From Candidatus Tanganyikabacteria bacterium (GTDB lineage Bacteria > Cyanobacteriota > Sericytochromatia > S15B-MN24 > VGJW01): a DNA stretch of 64,000 bases. The position numbers and the translations under genes were made by a program. Below the pieces are notes generated by a model, which saw only the letters and a program-made list of their open reading frames with translations, made no database searches and was not told the origin of the DNA. The DNA is taken from contig VGJW01000001.1 of assembly GCA_016867265.1 (NCBI GenBank), positions 1 through 64,000 on the forward strand, given 5' to 3'. Positions 1-8,241 of this stretch are shown in pieces. Each line of letters opens with the position of its first letter. Position 1 is the first letter of the stretch.

Positions 1-183
1 CCGTCTTCGTCATCGAAGGCGCTCGCCGAGGCAGCAGGGGGGGATGGAACCAATATTCGCCGAACGCCCCTCCTTTGTCGTTAAGGCGGCGTTATCTGAC
101 CGGAAAGAAATGTTGAAGCCGAGGCCTGGCGAGTTCAGGCGCATACCCGGCCGTCACCTTCGGCGCCAGACAACGCAAACCGA

Positions 184-216
184 CCCCCCTTTCTGCCCGA
201 AGGCAGGCAGGGGGGG
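184..216 (-). terminator. Putative terminator hairpin after the amidoligase operon
   Basis: A CTGCC/GGCAG stem closed by a CGAA loop (193-206) sits inside an outer C6/G6 pairing (184-189 with 211-216). It lies just beyond the stop of the leftward gene ending at 233. The tract after it in the leftward transcript is only moderately U-rich, so intrinsic termination is plausible but not certain. The remaining bases 1-183 hold no gene I can support on either strand. They contain two A/T-richer patches (about 50-60 and 80-115) that could be upstream sequence of a gene left of the window. Confidence 0.45.
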
Positions 217-232
217 CGGCTGGCCGATGGGG

Positions 233-1279
233 CTACTTGGTCGCGGCGGGCTCGGCCTTGGCCTTGGGGGCCGCAGCCTTGCGGGGCTTGGCCTTGACGG
301 CCGCCTTGACTGCCGGCAGCTTGCCGCCGGTCTTCAGCATGTCGCGCCAGGGATAGTGCCGCGTGTTGGTATCCGCCTCGGACTTCGCCAACTCGATGAC
401 GTAGTCGCTGAAGGCGTCGACGACCTTCTTGAAGTACGGCTCCGTCAGCGAGTAGAAGTCCATGTCGGGTGCCGGGTTCATGAAGTCGATGGCATAAGGG
501 ATGCCGTCGCGAACCGCGAACTCGACCGAGTTCATGTCGTAGCCCAGCGCGTGGTTGATGACGCGGGCATCGCGCAGGATGCGCTCCGCGAGCGGACCCT
601 TCTCGAACTCGTCCGACTGGACGTAGGCGCCGAAGCCCGTGCGCTCCTTGGCGCCAGGATCATACTTGATGGGGATGACCGTGTCCTTGCCGATGCACAG
701 GCAGCGGCAATAGCTCTCGAACTCGATGCCTTCCTGCAGCACCATGACCAGTTGGCCGCTCTTGGCGTAGTTCTCGAAGACTTCCTGCGGCGTGCGGCAC
801 TTGTAGACGTGCTTCCAGCCACCGCCGTCATAGGGCTTCAGGAAGCAGGGGAAGCCCACGTAGTTGAAGATGTCCTCCCAGTCCATCAGCATCATGTTGC
901 GATGGCTCTTGTCCGAGGTGTTGGGATTCGGCGTGAAGGACGGCAGCACCACCGTTTTGGGCACGGCCACGCCCAGCTGCTCGACAAGCGCGTTGTCGAA
1001 GAACTTGTCATCCGCTAGCCACCAGAAGGGGTCATTGATGACGTAGGCACCCTTGAGCGCCTGGTTCTTGAGCCACGGCTTGTACATGTGGATCTCGTGC
1101 GAGATGCGGTCCACGATGACATCGTAGGCCTTGCCGTCGTTCATCTTGGTGACGCCCACCTTGGCGAACACCGCTTCGACTTCGCCGTTGCCCTTGGTAT
1201 TGACAGCCTCGATGAAGGCCTTCGGGAAGGTCTCTTCCCAGCCCACCAGAAGCGCAACCGTCTTCTTCTGCTTCGCCAT
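233..1279 (-). CDS. ATP-grasp ligase (RimK/D-Ala-D-Ala ligase-like) with Lys/Ala/Pro-rich C-terminal tail
   Basis: This 348-residue protein is a probable ATP-grasp carboxylate-amine ligase, which would activate a carboxylate as acyl phosphate and join it to an amine. A glycine-rich ATP-grasp segment (KPYDGGGW, about residues 147-154) and a metal/ATP-binding region (EFAVRDGIPYAIDFMNPAPD, about 255-275) support the fold. The last ~30 residues are low-complexity Lys/Ala/Pro (AAPKAKAEPAATK at the end), like histone-H1-type tails. The ATG at 1279 is preceded by GGAGGA at good spacing. It is the last gene of a four-gene leftward operon, 26 bases after an M29-like peptidase. The substrate is unknown; the operon partners suggest a small peptide or modified amino acid. 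Confidence 0.8.
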   Translation of the reverse strand: MAKQKKTVALLVGWEETFPKAFIEAVNTKGNGEVEAVFAKVGVTKMNDGKAYDVIVDRISHEIHMYKPWLKNQALKGAYVINDPFWWLADDKFFDNALVEQLGVAVPKTVVLPSFTPNPNTSDKSHRNMMLMDWEDIFNYVGFPCFLKPYDGGGWKHVYKCRTPQEVFENYAKSGQLVMVLQEGIEFESYCRCLCIGKDTVIPIKYDPGAKERTGFGAYVQSDEFEKGPLAERILRDARVINHALGYDMNSVEFAVRDGIPYAIDFMNPAPDMDFYSLTEPYFKKVVDAFSDYVIELAKSEADTNTRHYPWRDMLKTGGKLPAVKAAVKAKPRKAAAPKAKAEPAATK

Positions 1280-1305
1280 GCTTCCTCCGTGCCCGTCGGG
1301 GCCAC

Positions 1306-2334
1306 TCAACTGTCGATCAGGAACACCCCATCGGCCATGATGCACTGGCCGTCGAGCCAGATGTTGCAACCACGGGCCAGGAGATCGATATGGGCGGGGC
1401 TGGACCAGTCGGCACCGGTCAGCACCCCGCAGGGTTCGCCAAAGGCGATGTGGAAACCGGGGATCTTCTCGTCCTGGAGGAGGTTCCCGGTGAATTCGGT
1501 AACGCCGATGTTCGTGCCCACCGCAACCTCGCCGATGCGGTTGGCGTTGGGCGCGTCGTTGACGTAGTCCCAGAACTCCTGCGCGAGGCCGTCGAGGTCC
1601 GACGTGACCGTGCGGATGCGGGAGTTGGTGATCTCGACCGTCAGGGGCGTGGCGACGAGATCGCCGTACTTGGCACTGAAGTAGTCCCCGGCCGGTCCGT
1701 CGCACACCCATACGCCGCGTACCAGCGAAGGGTGGGTGAAAATCTCGCCGCCGGGCAGGTTGCCCCAAGCGTCGCGTGAGATGAGTCCCGAGGTCTTGAT
1801 CCAGCGGTACTTGAGGGGGTCGTGCTCGACTTCGAGGTCGGTACCGGCAGGCGAGGTCACGCGAATGACCCGTGTCTCGGACAGCATGCGGCGCAGACCG
1901 AGCGACATACGGTTGATGCGGTCGAAGTCGGCCCGCATGCCCATGCGCATGATCTGCTCGGTAATGCCGACCATGTGGCCGTAGCGGACCTTCTTGCGCG
2001 TCGCGAGGTTGATGACCTCGGCGCGGCTGGGCACCTCGCCCGGTTGGGGCTTGACGGCATAGAGGGTTGCGCCGCTGCGTGCCACGCTCTCGAGGATCTC
2101 CCGCGGCGTATGCGCCATAGGCCGGAGTGCATAGTCCTCGACGACATAGTCCTGGACCTCGGCGCCCACGGCCTTGAGCTCGTCGTAGAGGCAGGCCGCC
2201 ACCGTCAGCGTATCGCGGTCGGTAATCAGCGTGACCTTCTCGCCCTCGCGCACCTTCAAGCAGGTCTGCACCGCGTTCGCAGCACCGGGCCTGAGCTCCT
2301 CGTCGAAGGCCACGAGGTCGAGACGGGTCTTCAA
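1306..2334 (-). CDS. M29-family aminopeptidase-like metalloprotein
   Basis: This 342-residue protein resembles the M29 thermophilic aminopeptidases (AmpT/AmpS type), which remove N-terminal residues using a two-metal centre. Candidate metal ligands lie in the C-terminal third in the order expected for the family: Glu in RIGEVAVG, Glu in LLQDEK, His in FHIAFGE and His in AHIDLLA. The start is a TTG whose last two bases overlap the TGA of the upstream gene (TTGA at 2331-2334), which implies translational coupling. A peptidase among three ligases suggests either trimming of a ligated product or that the fold is used on a peptide-like metabolite. The family call is fairly secure; the substrate cannot be told. 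Confidence 0.78.
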   Translation of the reverse strand: MKTRLDLVAFDEELRPGAANAVQTCLKVREGEKVTLITDRDTLTVAACLYDELKAVGAEVQDYVVEDYALRPMAHTPREILESVARSGATLYAVKPQPGEVPSRAEVINLATRKKVRYGHMVGITEQIMRMGMRADFDRINRMSLGLRRMLSETRVIRVTSPAGTDLEVEHDPLKYRWIKTSGLISRDAWGNLPGGEIFTHPSLVRGVWVCDGPAGDYFSAKYGDLVATPLTVEITNSRIRTVTSDLDGLAQEFWDYVNDAPNANRIGEVAVGTNIGVTEFTGNLLQDEKIPGFHIAFGEPCGVLTGADWSSPAHIDLLARGCNIWLDGQCIMADGVFLIDS

Positions 2335-3461
2335 TGCAGCGGCATCTCCACCCGCTCGGGCACCCCGACCATGGTCTGGGCGAGGATGTGGTCGACGACG
2401 GCCTTGACGTCGCCGCCCGATTCCTTGAAGACCTCGAGCTGCCGGTCAGCGTCCGTGCCCTGATCCAGGATGCGGTAGATGTGCTCGACCTCGGCACGCG
2501 AGCCGAGGGGGTCGAGCACGTCGTCGACGAACTGCACGAGCTCGTGAATCAGGTCCTTGGTATGGACTTCCTTGTTCTTGCCGAAGTCGATCATCTTGCC
2601 GTCGAGGCCATAGCGGCTTGCCCGCCACTTATTCTCCTCGATGAGGGCCCGGGGGTATTCCCGGAACTGCATGTTCTGCGTACGCAGCGTGTAGAGCTTG
2701 GCCACGAGCGCTTGGATCAGCGCCGTGATGGCGATGGTCGTGTCGACGCTGGTGGGGATGTCGCAGACGCGGAACTCGATGGTGCTGAAGAAGGGGTGCG
2801 GCCGCAGGTCCCACCAGATCTTCTTGCCGTTGTCGATGCACTCGGTCTCGATCAGCGTCTTCACGTAGCGGTCGAACAAGCTGTACGACTCGAAGGCATC
2901 CGGGATGCCGGTGCGCGGGAACCGCTTGAAGACCGAGCAACGGTAGCTCTTGAGGCCGGTGTTGCGGCCGACCCAGAAGGGCGAGCTGCAGGACAATGCG
3001 AGGATGTGGGGCAGGAAGTACCGCGCCTGGTTGAACAACTCGATGGCCTGATCGTTGTTCTCGATACCGACGTGTACGTGCAGGCCGAAGATCAGGTTGC
3101 CGCGGGCGATGTCCTGCAGGTCCTCGACCAGCGCGTGGTAGCGCGGTGCCTCGGTGATGTCCTGCTGGGCCCAGTCGCTGAGCGGATGCGTTGCCGCCGC
3201 TGCGATGCCCAGGCCGTTCTTGCGCGCCAGATCCGAGACGATGCGGCGCAGCTTGACGACATCGGCACGGGCCTCGGCCACGTTCTTGCAGATGCCGGTG
3301 CCGACCTCGACCACCGACTGGTGCATCTCCTGCTTGACGTGTTCGCCAAGCAGGACGCTGCCCTCGTCCATCATCACGGAGATGTGGCTGCGCAGCTCCC
3401 GGGTTGCGGGATCGACGATCTGGTATTCCTCTTCGACGCCCAGCGTGAACTGCTCGAACAT
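2331..3461 (-). CDS. YbdK-type carboxylate-amine ligase (glutamate-cysteine ligase GCS2 family)
   Basis: This 376-residue protein belongs to the GCS2 family (E. coli YbdK type), whose members form gamma-glutamyl or related amide bonds from a carboxylate, an amine and ATP. Family motifs are in order: TLGVEEEYQIVD near the N-terminus, the GLHVHVG metal/ATP motif, SSPFWVGRNTGLKSYR, and WWDLRPHPFFSTIEFRVCD. The ATG at 3461 has GGAG upstream. A longer reading frame exists upstream, but its extra residues look like noise and it would overlap the previous gene. The previous gene ends 4 bases upstream and the next starts inside its stop codon. Whether it makes gamma-glutamylcysteine or another amide is not shown by sequence. 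Confidence 0.88.
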   Translation of the reverse strand: MFEQFTLGVEEEYQIVDPATRELRSHISVMMDEGSVLLGEHVKQEMHQSVVEVGTGICKNVAEARADVVKLRRIVSDLARKNGLGIAAAATHPLSDWAQQDITEAPRYHALVEDLQDIARGNLIFGLHVHVGIENNDQAIELFNQARYFLPHILALSCSSPFWVGRNTGLKSYRCSVFKRFPRTGIPDAFESYSLFDRYVKTLIETECIDNGKKIWWDLRPHPFFSTIEFRVCDIPTSVDTTIAITALIQALVAKLYTLRTQNMQFREYPRALIEENKWRASRYGLDGKMIDFGKNKEVHTKDLIHELVQFVDDVLDPLGSRAEVEHIYRILDQGTDADRQLEVFKESGGDVKAVVDHILAQTMVGVPERVEMPLH

Positions 3462-3465
3462 GGGT

Positions 3466-4809
3466 CTAGCTCCGTGGTGAGACGACGAACGTGGGGACGA
3501 TGCCGGCACCAGCCGTGACATTGGCCAGCGCCGAGGCGGACAGGCGAGTCAGGATACCCTCGACCTCGCCCTCGAAGACATAGGGATCCAGATCGACCAA
3601 CTGCCGCTGGAAGGTCAGGCCCTCGCCGGTCCATGTCGGGAAGTCCATGTAGGCGACCTCGACGGCCTGCTGCACGAGGTAGTCCTGATCGACGGCCTCA
3701 TCGACCGCCAGATCCCACGCGGCCTGGTCCATGGTCCAGCCGATGTGGATGCCCTTGCCGCCGTACTCGTCATTCGGCTTGAGGACGAGGCGCTCGCGGT
3801 TGGCCTTGCTCCAGGGCACCAAATCGATGGTCGTGCCGTCGTGCTCGGTCCGGTCATCCGTCAGGATGCGCGACCAGGGGATGTGTGCCCGGATGGCCTC
3901 CTGCTCCCCGGAGGTGAAGAGGTGTTGAAGGTCCTCGGCCGTCAGCAGGGCGAAGATGGCCTTCTTGTGGAGGTACTTGCTGCGGAAGGGGTTGATGACG
4001 CAGACCTTGCGTTCGCGGTAAGCCTCGAGCATGGGCTGGACTTCGTCGAACTTCTCGAGGAACTCGTTGGTCAGGACCCTGCGGTAGACAAGATCGATGG
4101 CCACGCCGTCCTTCGTCCGCAGGCGCTCCCCGTCGTACGTCAGGTCGCGCGGGTCGGCAATGTGCGTCTCAAGACCCTCGGACGTGAAATATTCCTTGCA
4201 GAGCTCGAACTCGGAATAGGTCGGGACATCGCTCCAGTCCACGATGGCGATGACGGGCTTGCCCTTGCCGCCCCACTCGGCCCACGTCGCCAGCAGCGTC
4301 TCGCGCAGGCGGCGCCGCGTCTCGAAGGGCCGGACCTCGAAGTCCTGCTGGAAGCTGCGCATAACGGGCCAATCGAGGAACACGCCGGCCAGGACCTCGG
4401 TGTAGGCGGGGCCTGCGGGGCACTCGGCGTTGAGCTCGACGAAGCTCAGGCGGTCATCGACGAGGAAACTGTCGAAGCGCGCCATCGGGCTTACCCGACG
4501 GTAGCCCGGGTCGATGGCGGCAAGCTCGCGCTCGCGCGGCGTCAGGCCGAGGCGGTCTTGCAGGTCGTCGCGGCCGGCGATGACCGGCGCCAGCTTCTCG
4601 AGGGCCGACCAGATGTGCCGGACGACCCGACGAATCTGCTCGTACTGCGCCGGCGTCAGCATCTGAGGCCGGAAGTAGTGGCAGCTGACCCGCTCCCCGA
4701 AGGTCACCCGCGCATCGCGGATGCGGTCCAGGAAGGCGGACAGCTCGGAGGCGGGCAGGGCTGCCTCGTCGATGAGGGTGTGGTAACGCTGGACTTCCGG
4801 GACGGACAA
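3466..4809 (-). CDS. Circularly permuted ATP-grasp protein (glutathionylspermidine-synthase-like)
   Basis: This 447-residue protein resembles the circularly permuted ATP-grasp group related to the synthetase domain of glutathionylspermidine synthase. The nucleotide-binding segment is near the C-terminus (KPNDEYGGKGIHIG, about residues 343-356), with ELNAECPAGPAY in the N-terminal half. I chose the TTG at 4809 because AGGAG lies 8 bases upstream. A GTG at 4854 would add an Arg/Pro-rich stretch of 15 residues and has a poorly spaced ribosome site. It is the first gene of the operon, followed after 4 bases by the GCS2-like ligase. Such proteins often sit in uncharacterised amide-ligase neighbourhoods; the substrate is unknown. 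Confidence 0.8.
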   Translation of the reverse strand: MSVPEVQRYHTLIDEAALPASELSAFLDRIRDARVTFGERVSCHYFRPQMLTPAQYEQIRRVVRHIWSALEKLAPVIAGRDDLQDRLGLTPRERELAAIDPGYRRVSPMARFDSFLVDDRLSFVELNAECPAGPAYTEVLAGVFLDWPVMRSFQQDFEVRPFETRRRLRETLLATWAEWGGKGKPVIAIVDWSDVPTYSEFELCKEYFTSEGLETHIADPRDLTYDGERLRTKDGVAIDLVYRRVLTNEFLEKFDEVQPMLEAYRERKVCVINPFRSKYLHKKAIFALLTAEDLQHLFTSGEQEAIRAHIPWSRILTDDRTEHDGTTIDLVPWSKANRERLVLKPNDEYGGKGIHIGWTMDQAAWDLAVDEAVDQDYLVQQAVEVAYMDFPTWTGEGLTFQRQLVDLDPYVFEGEVEGILTRLSASALANVTAGAGIVPTFVVSPRS

Positions 4810-4993
4810 GGGGGCGCTCCTGGGACGGGACCTGCGGGGGCGACGCGGGCGCACGCACGGTTGCGACGCCCTCCAAGGCCGATGCTAACACGGTTTTGCC
4901 GGGGTCGGCAAACCGGTTGCAGGGCAGCCTTAATGCAGGTTTGAGGCCTCGTTAACCGAGCTTTCCGGGGATTCCGGGGATAGAACTGATGGT

Positions 4994-6211
4994 ATGGATA
5001 GCCAAGGCCTGTCGAACTTCGCCCAGGGTGCGTGGGCGAAGATCAAGGACGTGGCCGGAGCGGCAGGTCGCCGCGCCGGTGAGTTCGCCCGCGGGCCGGG
5101 TGGCGGAAAGCTGGTGCAGCACGCCCGGGACGTCTTCACGCCCAGCGAGGTCATCGAGGGCTGGCAGACGGTGGGCCGGGGCGTAGGCTCCGTGGGTGGC
5201 GCGGCCCAGCCCATCCGCAACGTGGCCGAGCGTGCCGTCGAGGCTGCGCGGCAAGCGGGTTCGGGCGGTGCGGCCTCGGTGGTGCGCGAGGCCGCCGGCA
5301 GCGCCGGTCGTGCGGCCCGGTCCGTGGCCGATACCGTCGCGCGGGGTGGTGCTGCGGGTGGCGTGCCGTTACGGGGCGCCCTCGAAGGGATGCAGGGCTT
5401 GCCGCGTGACCTCGCCAAGCAGGTCGTCACCAACAGCAGGGTTCTGCGCACGCCCGGTGGCTTGCAGCGCGTTCAGGATGTCGAGGTGTTGCGGGCGCGG
5501 TGGATCAAGCCCCCGCAAGGCATACCCGGTGCGGGCAGTGCCGGTGGTGGCGCCGCGGGTGGAGCGGTTGGTCCTGTGGTCGGTGCAGGTTCAGGCGCAG
5601 GCGGCGCCGGTGCCTCGGGCGCCGGCCAGGGAGTCGCGCGTGCCGCGCGTGGCGCCCGAGGGGCAGCCTCGGGCGGGGCAGGCGGTGCCGGTGGCGCGGG
5701 TCAGGCCGCAAGGGCTGCCGAGGGTGCCGGTCGCGCGGCGGGGAGTGCCGGTCGCTCGGCCAAGGCCGCCAAGGCTGCCGGTGATGCCGCCAAGGCCGCC
5801 GGGGAGGCTGCCAAGGCTGCCAAGCCGTGGAATTGGAATCTCATCAAGGCCGGCTTCAAGCAGATCGCTCAGGGGGCCTTCAAGGCCGCCAAGGTGTCCA
5901 GCGTGTTTGCCGGCGTGCTCTCGCTGGTGCAGAACGGCTACATGATGCTGACGGGCCGTCAGGGCCTGCCCGAGACCATCGGGGCCGTGGTCGCCGATAC
6001 GGCGGGCGGCTTTGTCGGCGGTGGCCTGGGTGCCGTCCTGTCAGGCGGGGCGCTGGCCGTTGCGGCCAGCTTCGGCATCACGGCGGGCCTGCCTTTCATC
6101 GCGATCGGCTTCGCGGCCACGACCCTCGGCTACATGCTGGGCAACAGCATGTTCCAGGGCCTCTTCGGCGACGGCCTTCGCGGCGTCGTCACCAAGTTGC
6201 TTGGCGGCTGA
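4994..6211 (+). CDS. Gly/Ala-rich low-complexity protein with C-terminal glycine-zipper membrane region
   Basis: I do not recognise this 405-residue protein. The middle (about residues 85-275) is dominated by Ala, Gly, Arg and Ser. It includes glycine-rich runs and a Lys/Ala repeat (AKAAGDAAKAAGEAAKAAK, about 255-275) that could form an amphipathic helix. The last ~95 residues are hydrophobic and small-residue rich, with GGFVGGGLGAVLSGGALAVA and GLPFIAIGFAATTLGYMLG. This is the pattern of glycine-zipper helices that insert in or pack on membranes. There is no signal peptide. The ribosome site is weak. The next gene starts inside its 3' end. It could be a membrane-bound structural protein or a pore-like protein; no function is proposed. 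Confidence 0.6.
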   Translation: MDSQGLSNFAQGAWAKIKDVAGAAGRRAGEFARGPGGGKLVQHARDVFTPSEVIEGWQTVGRGVGSVGGAAQPIRNVAERAVEAARQAGSGGAASVVREAAGSAGRAARSVADTVARGGAAGGVPLRGALEGMQGLPRDLAKQVVTNSRVLRTPGGLQRVQDVEVLRARWIKPPQGIPGAGSAGGGAAGGAVGPVVGAGSGAGGAGASGAGQGVARAARGARGAASGGAGGAGGAGQAARAAEGAGRAAGSAGRSAKAAKAAGDAAKAAGEAAKAAKPWNWNLIKAGFKQIAQGAFKAAKVSSVFAGVLSLVQNGYMMLTGRQGLPETIGAVVADTAGGFVGGGLGAVLSGGALAVAASFGITAGLPFIAIGFAATTLGYMLGNSMFQGLFGDGLRGVVTKLLGG

Positions 6212-7034
6212 CGCCCCGCGTCGCCTCCTGCCGGCCAAGGTCACGGCCCCCGGAGGGCGTCGTCTCGGCATCTGGCGAGCGGGCCCCGACAACGGGCCGA
6301 TGGTGGTTCTCCTGCCCGGCTTCAGTTGGCCGGGGGGGATGTGGGAGTCCGTGGTCTCGAGGCTGCCGGCGCACTGGTGCGTGGTCGCCCCGGATCTGCC
6401 GGGTGCGGGGGCAAGCGCGTGGCTGCCTGCGGATGAGCTTGGCGTGGGTGCCTACCTGTCCGACCTGATGGCCACGTATGACCTCCCGGGGCGCGCGCCG
6501 CTCGTCGGGGGCTACTCGATGGGGGGGAGGGCCGCCTGGCATCTGGCCCTCAAGCTGGGCGGCAGCTGCCGTGGCCTGCTTGGCGTCTCTTGTGCCCCGG
6601 GGCGCTCGGCGACAGGGGAACAGCCGGATCGGGAAGCCTGGCTCGACGGGTGGGCGAGACGGTTTGGCTCGGAAGACTCCGAGGCCGTCCTCGCGGAATG
6701 GGATGCCCAGCCGCTGCTTGGCGGCCGAGAATTGGCTCCGCCTGACGTCGCGAGGTGGCGGCTTCGGGGCGAGGCGCTCGATCGCCTGCTCGTCGCGTGG
6801 GCTGATCATCGCGGGACAAGGGTGCCGCCCGAGCTGGCCTCTCCCGAGTTACCCTCGCCCGCTGCCCTGCTCGTGGGGGCCGGCGATACGACGTACGTAG
6901 CCCGGACCGAGGGCTTGGCCGGCCGGCGGATGGTGCCGGATGCCTCCCACGCCTTGCCCTGGCAGGCACCGGAGGTCGTGGCAGCGGTGCTGGCGGAGCT
7001 CATGAAAGGGCCGGACCCGAGGCCCTCTTCCTGA
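6201..7034 (+). CDS. Alpha/beta hydrolase (MenH/BioH-like)
   Basis: This 277-residue protein is a single-domain alpha/beta hydrolase. It has an oxyanion-hole segment LLPGFSWPGGMW (about residues 34-45), DLPGAGAS in the usual position, the nucleophile elbow GYSMGG and a C-terminal DASHALPW with the catalytic His. The elbow and DLPGAG pattern resemble MenH and BioH, but no other menaquinone or biotin gene is next to it, so I give no symbol. The start is uncertain. A TTG at 6201, overlapping the previous gene by 11 bases, gives a sensible N-terminus; the upstream frame is Arg/Ser-rich noise from the preceding gene. Confidence 0.75.
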   Translation: MAADAPRRLLPAKVTAPGGRRLGIWRAGPDNGPMVVLLPGFSWPGGMWESVVSRLPAHWCVVAPDLPGAGASAWLPADELGVGAYLSDLMATYDLPGRAPLVGGYSMGGRAAWHLALKLGGSCRGLLGVSCAPGRSATGEQPDREAWLDGWARRFGSEDSEAVLAEWDAQPLLGGRELAPPDVARWRLRGEALDRLLVAWADHRGTRVPPELASPELPSPAALLVGAGDTTYVARTEGLAGRRMVPDASHALPWQAPEVVAAVLAELMKGPDPRPSS

Positions 7035-7080
7035 AGGGGTACGATGGGTCTGTGCGTGACCGTGCTGGGGCAGGACTTTC

Positions 7081-8196
7081 ATGGAACAACCCGATGTAAC
7101 ACCCAAGCCAAGCGCCCCGACTGTCGGCCTGAAGCCATTCGGCGACGGCCTCCTGCCGCCGACGCTGGCATGGCCGGTGGCCACTGGTGCCTTGATTCTC
7201 CTGACGGCCATCATCCTGCGGCCACTTTGGGAGGCCATCACGTGGGCCTTCGTCCTCGCCGCCATCAGCTGGCCCTTGTATAGCCGCATCCGGACCCTGC
7301 TGGGCGGCCGGGTCAACTTCGCGGCAGCGCTGACGGTGCTCATCGTGGCCATGGTCCTGCTTTTGCCGGCGGGCGTCATCGTGTCGTCGCTGGCCCGCGA
7401 GGTCGGACCGACCTATGACGCCTTCATGAGGCACTGGCAGTCTCCGCCCCCTCTGCCCGCCATGCTCGAGCAACTGCCCGGGGCATCGGCGGTTTACCAG
7501 GACCTGCAGGTCGCCATCCGGCGGGGCGGTTTCATGGGGCGCGAGGTGCTGCTGCCGCTGCTGCGTCCCGGTGGCCTTATCCTGGCGGGCTTCCTGAAGG
7601 GCTTCCTGCAAGGTGGGCTGGCGCTGTTCACCTTGTTCTTCATCTTCCGGAACGGCGAGCGCTACGCCCAGGAAGCCCGCGCCGTGGCCACCCACCTGCT
7701 GGGCGAGCGGTCCGTCCGCCTGGCCCAGCCGACTCGCGACGCCCTGCGGGCAGTGTTTGCCGGCGTCATCGGTGCGGCCTTGTCCCAAGGCTTCGTTGCG
7801 GCCATCGGCTACAGCCTGGTCGGCATCAAGGCCCCGGCCTTGCTGGGGGTCGCGACGGCCGTCATGGCCATGCTGCCCTTCGGGGCCACCCTCGTCTGGA
7901 TTCCGACCTCGGTCGCGCTTCTGGTGACGGGCAACCTGATCCCGGGCGTGGCGCTTCTGGCTTGGGGCTTCCTGCTGGTCAGCACGGTCGACAACTTCGT
8001 CAGGCCGTTGGTCATCGCCAACGCGACCCGCCTGCCCTACTTGCAGACCTTCTTCGCCATCCTGGGGGGGCTTGCGATCTTCGGCTTGCTGGGTCTGTTC
8101 CTCGGGCCCGCGATTCTCGCTGTCTGGCTGGGGCTCTGGGATGACTGGGCCGAGGCAGGTCGCCATCGCCTTGGTTCATCCTTGGCTGCGAGTTAA
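7081..8196 (+). CDS. AI-2E-family (UPF0118) membrane permease
   Basis: This 371-residue integral membrane protein matches the AI-2E transporter family (YdiK/PerM/TqsA type). There are hydrophobic helices near the N-terminus, a soluble middle segment (about residues 115-150) and a cluster of C-terminal helices. The C-terminal half contains family-typical segments such as GVIGAALSQGFVAAIGYSLVG, MAMLPFGATLVWIP and VDNFVRPLVI. Members export small molecules or exchange ions; substrates vary widely and autoinducer transport should not be assumed. The ATG start follows a short intergenic stretch containing AGGGGTACGAT (7035-7045), which could supply a -10 element. Confidence 0.88.
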   Translation: MEQPDVTPKPSAPTVGLKPFGDGLLPPTLAWPVATGALILLTAIILRPLWEAITWAFVLAAISWPLYSRIRTLLGGRVNFAAALTVLIVAMVLLLPAGVIVSSLAREVGPTYDAFMRHWQSPPPLPAMLEQLPGASAVYQDLQVAIRRGGFMGREVLLPLLRPGGLILAGFLKGFLQGGLALFTLFFIFRNGERYAQEARAVATHLLGERSVRLAQPTRDALRAVFAGVIGAALSQGFVAAIGYSLVGIKAPALLGVATAVMAMLPFGATLVWIPTSVALLVTGNLIPGVALLAWGFLLVSTVDNFVRPLVIANATRLPYLQTFFAILGGLAIFGLLGLFLGPAILAVWLGLWDDWAEAGRHRLGSSLAAS

Positions 8197-8241
8197 CCTC
8201 GCGACAAGAATCCGCGGTGCCACCCGGCACGATGACCGGGT

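Noticed and set aside
233-2497. A single 754-codon leftward open frame
   Set aside because: Only the part from ATG 1279 is protein-like; the upstream half is antisense-free noise in another frame of the M29-like gene.
6201-7034. Assignment of the alpha/beta hydrolase as MenH of a menaquinone cluster
   Set aside because: Motifs fit MenH or BioH broadly, but no men gene is adjacent and the UbiA operon at 38.6 kb is not a men operon.
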